Of a stretch of 64,000 bases of DNA, positions 61,506 through 64,000 are shown piece after piece. A program made the translations under genes and the position numbers. Source of the DNA: CAZGNZ01 sp964527215 (lineage in GTDB: Bacteria > Fidelibacterota > Marinisomatia > SCGC-AAA003-L08 > JACNLC01). The stretch spans positions 1 to 64,000 of the forward strand of contig CAZGNZ010000021.1 of assembly GCA_964527215.1 (NCBI GenBank), given 5' to 3'. Position 1 is the stretch's first letter; the number at the start of each line of letters is the position of its first letter. The notes beneath the pieces were generated by a model that saw only the letters and a list, made by a program, of their open reading frames with translations, had not been told where the DNA came from and did no database searches.

Positions 61506-61835
61506 TACCCGGTCGTCCGCCGGCAGTGCACTTTGGGCTGTTGTTAATCCGCCTCCTGGCGGATAAGTGTAACTGGGTGCATTCCCCGCCGCTTGTTGAA
61601 AATCCGCCGTTTGGCGTGGCGGCGAAATAAAAAATGATTATATCACTAATGATACCCGTCCCTTCAGCTGACGGGCGGGGAAATTCATTGATAATGTTAT
61701 CTTAATGAGGGTAATTACCTTGCCGGTGAAATAAAAATCGAAAGAAATTTCCGGTGGTCATTTTTGACGGAACAATCTATTATCGTACAAAACCATTGGG
61801 AATCCTTTTGATTCATTGACTGTTGAATATCTGGT
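61506..61835. other. 330-base gap with short palindromes
   Basis: Contains TCCGCC/GGCGGA (61548-61563), a TCCGCCGTTTGGCG-type inverted repeat near 61603-61620, and the dispersed palindrome at 61655-61691. These look like REP-type intergenic repeats. No gene is supported. Confidence 0.5.
61655..61691 (+). repeat. Dispersed palindromic repeat, copy 2
   Basis: CCCGTC...CAGCTGACGGGCGGGGAAATTCATTGA matches the copy at 50213-50244 through CAGYTGACGGRCGGGGAAA and YTCRTTGA. The inner CCCGTC/GACGGG arms form a hairpin. It lies 145 bases before the second TPR-kinase gene. Confidence 0.5.
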
Positions 61836-63707
61836 ATGGGTGAAAAACTTGAATCTCAGCTGAACCAACTCCAGCATGCGAAGGGGACTGATAAGGTTGA
61901 TCTGCTGCTGGAGATCAGTAATCATTATCTTAATGAAGACCTCGATAAATGCCTGGATTACGCTCAACAGGCGAAGCAGGCTGCTGAGGAATCCGGGTAT
62001 GAACTGCAGCTTGCCCACAGCAATCGCCTTATTGGTATCGCGAATATGTATCTGGGCAATGATTTTCAAACCATTCGTCATTTAAACAATGCCATTCAGC
62101 TTTTCAGCAAACTTGGACATCGCCGTGATGAAGGGACGATGCTGAACATGCTTGCAGTGCATCATGCCTATCATGGTGAGTATGATCTGTCTCTGGAATT
62201 GAATCTGAAGAGCGTTGACATCTTGGAGTCACTTGAGGACCGCACGGACCTTATTGGCACATACAATAACTTTGGAATCCTTTACCGAAAAATGAATGAT
62301 CTGGATAATGCCTATAAATATTACCGCAAGGCTCTTGATGTCATCAGGGAAACAGGGCAGGAATCCTTTCTGTCCAATACACTGGGCAACCTGGGAGTTG
62401 TCAGCACTCTTCAGGCGAAATATTCTGAGGCGGAACAATATCATACGCAGTCCCTGGGCCTGTCAATTCGAAACAATGATCTGAAAGGCATCGCTGAGGA
62501 TCACGGCAATCTGGGTGTTACCTACACCAGTTTAGGGGAGTTTGGCAAAGCAGAAGAACATCATCTGGAATCTCTGAGAATCCGGCAGCAGGTGAATGAT
62601 CAACGCGGCATTGCCGTCACGTATTCCAACCTGGGATCGATGTACGGGAAACAGGGCAATCTCCAGAAGGGTCTGGAAACACTTCATAAAGCACAGGTGA
62701 TGATGGAAGAAATTGAAGACCGGCCGCAGCAGGCAGTCAATCTGCGGAAACTGTATGCGGTGTATCAGGAGAAAGGAGATTATAAGTCCGCCCTGGAAGC
62801 CTTCATCCGGGCCAGCAGGATTGAGAACGAGTTAATGGATGAAAACCGTGCCGCGCACCTGGCTGTGCTGGAGACGAGATACAAAACAGAGAAAAAAGAG
62901 CGGGAAGCTGAAATCTACCGACTGAAAACCGTTGAACTGGAAGAATTGGTGGTTCAGCGTACACAGGAGCTGAAGGAGAAGCATGAGCAGCTGCTGCATT
63001 CCAGCAGACTGGCTTCTCTGGGTGAAATGGCAACCGGAATTGTCCATGAGCTGTCCCAGCCGCTTGCTGTAATTTTTGCAGAGGCGGAGATGATTGGGCT
63101 TGAAGCAAGGAATGTGAAAAGTTTGGGCGGTGAAATATGCGGGCATGCCCGCGGTATAATAAAAAACGTTGAACGTGCTGCCGAACTGATAGACAATATG
63201 AAACATTTCTCCAGACGCGATATCGATATTAATCCCTCCACGGAGATTGTTGAAACCGTAGAAAAAACCATGGATTTTTTCCGGCGTCAGTTCCACATCC
63301 ACAATATTGATCTGCTGACAAAATTTGCATTGGAAAAGTTTATCGCGCCGGTACCTGCCCGGTATCTGGAGCAGATAACCGTCAATTTTCTGAACAATGC
63401 CCGATATGCGGTTGAGAAAAGAGCAGAAACCGCAACCGGTGAATACCGAAAACAGGTGACTGTAAAATTGTATCAGCCGGAAAAAAATACTCATGTTGTT
63501 TTTGAGATTATTGATAATGGCACAGGAATGACCAAAACAGAACAGAAACAATGCACGGAACCGTTCTACACCACAAAACCGGCAGATTCAGGAACAGGTT
63601 TGGGACTCTCCATTGTAAAAGGTCTGATTTCAGAGTTTGACGGAAAACTGCAAGTTCAGAGCAAACGGGGATTCGGCACAACCATGAGAGTCCTGATTCC
63701 GGTATGA
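61836..63707 (+). CDS. Cytoplasmic TPR histidine kinase (paralogue)
   Basis: 623 residues with no membrane segment. TPR units fill ~30-330 (FGKAEEHHLESLRIRQ, LQKGLETLHKAQVMM). A coiled coil (~335-390) contains EIYRLKTVEL, matching the linker of the kinase at 47919 and the cyclase at 55524. The kinase core has H404 in GIVHELSQPLAVIF, N-box NFLNNARYAVEKRAE, and ATP lid DNGTGMT plus TGLGLSIVKGLI. It is a paralogue of the leftward kinase, with the same HELSQPL H-box. No adjacent regulator is visible before the window ends. Confidence 0.88.
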   Translation: MGEKLESQLNQLQHAKGTDKVDLLLEISNHYLNEDLDKCLDYAQQAKQAAEESGYELQLAHSNRLIGIANMYLGNDFQTIRHLNNAIQLFSKLGHRRDEGTMLNMLAVHHAYHGEYDLSLELNLKSVDILESLEDRTDLIGTYNNFGILYRKMNDLDNAYKYYRKALDVIRETGQESFLSNTLGNLGVVSTLQAKYSEAEQYHTQSLGLSIRNNDLKGIAEDHGNLGVTYTSLGEFGKAEEHHLESLRIRQQVNDQRGIAVTYSNLGSMYGKQGNLQKGLETLHKAQVMMEEIEDRPQQAVNLRKLYAVYQEKGDYKSALEAFIRASRIENELMDENRAAHLAVLETRYKTEKKEREAEIYRLKTVELEELVVQRTQELKEKHEQLLHSSRLASLGEMATGIVHELSQPLAVIFAEAEMIGLEARNVKSLGGEICGHARGIIKNVERAAELIDNMKHFSRRDIDINPSTEIVETVEKTMDFFRRQFHIHNIDLLTKFALEKFIAPVPARYLEQITVNFLNNARYAVEKRAETATGEYRKQVTVKLYQPEKNTHVVFEIIDNGTGMTKTEQKQCTEPFYTTKPADSGTGLGLSIVKGLISEFDGKLQVQSKRGFGTTMRVLIPV

Positions 63708-64000
63708 TAATTTTTATTGGATATCATTGTCAGTGATGCGGCATACCGCAGCAGCCGGAGAGTTAATCCTTTTCCTTGAATCCGCCTGCTGCAGACGGGC
63801 AGTTTCTCACAACCGTTCCGTCTCTCATTAGCCTGCTTTTTATCACCCTTTTATTAATTTAACCGCTGTACTCCGTCCGGGCAGAGCATTGCCAACCCCC
63901 AATCATTCATCATTAATCATTTTCCACCGTGACATTTTTTTACATCATTTGACCTCCCTGAAACAACCGGTGTCAGGTAATCACCCTAATATTAAACCAG
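63708..64000. other. Right-edge stretch with the second repeated element
   Basis: No gene is supported. The right part carries copy 2 of the TGACATTTTTTTACATC element (63930-63970), as found at 59738-59781. Its position near the window edge suggests it lies upstream of a gene outside the window. Confidence 0.5.
63930..63970 (+). repeat. Repeated intergenic element, copy 2
   Basis: TGACATTTTTTTACATC, ATTTGAC, then GAAACAACCGG, nearly identical to the copy at 59738. One mismatch falls in the first 24 bases (CATCTTTT versus CATCATTT). See the findings. Confidence 0.6.

Overview
This 64 kb window is most likely a chromosomal segment of an FCB-group bacterium, probably Candidatus Marinimicrobia (Neomarinimicrobiota). 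The call rests on family signatures, not on a ribosomal marker. Large secreted proteins end in type IX (Por) sorting domains with the YPNPFNP motif. Dockerin-like GDVNGD repeats and Cys-rich GCTDPxAxNYDPxAxxDDGSC modules recur. There is a DUF3098-like membrane protein next to a tRNA-Asp, a NagB/PIG-L fusion of the Bacteroidota type, and one promoter with a TAnnTTTG -7 element. No phage, integrase, insertion sequence or CRISPR array was seen.

Layout. 0.2-7.3 kb: a TerB-like protein, an outer-membrane protein, then a leftward operon of SGNH hydrolase, glucosamine-6-phosphate deaminase/PIG-L fusion, LRR lipoprotein and methyltransferase. 7.4-10.5 kb: a NYN-LOTUS protein and a tight ATPase/DUF4276 (TOPRIM-like) pair resembling anti-phage modules. 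10.7-16.7 kb: a secreted GH18 protein with a dockerin-like tail, an NDUFA9-like dehydrogenase, a DUF523-DUF1722 protein, an Ntn-type amide hydrolase and an outer-membrane protein. 16.8-21.3 kb: housekeeping genes (tRNA-Asp overlapping a DUF3098-like gene, MltG, UvrD/PcrA helicase, Fur) plus a 52-residue Cys-rich microprotein gene coupled to fur.

21.6-30.4 kb is a single 2929-residue secreted protein carrying seven almost identical 744-bp repeats. Serine acetyltransferase and cysteine synthase follow (30.5-32.4 kb), then a TPR-CHAT protease-like protein, a secreted beta-helix protein with a dockerin-like tail, and a sigma54-type AAA+ protein fused to DUF4384 that lacks both the GAFTGA motif and an HTH. 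39.1-43.5 kb is a second large Por-sorted protein. It is followed by a VKOR-DsbA fusion, a thioredoxin-reductase-like flavoprotein and a DUF547 protein.

47.9-63.7 kb is rich in signalling: two TPR histidine kinases, a TPR protein with a Fis-like C-terminus, a TPR-GGDEF cyclase, and a membrane histidine kinase/OmpR regulator pair. A BNR-like Por-sorted secreted protein and a GH2-like jelly-roll protein are interspersed.

How the genes may work together (inference). Cohesin-like modules in the giant protein and dockerin-like tails on the GH18, beta-helix and other secreted proteins suggest a surface scaffold. The VKOR-DsbA fusion could form the many disulfides of these proteins, and CysE/CysK could supply cysteine. 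The amino-sugar operon would use products of chitin-like substrates. Several intergenic regions hold structured or repeated DNA, listed below.
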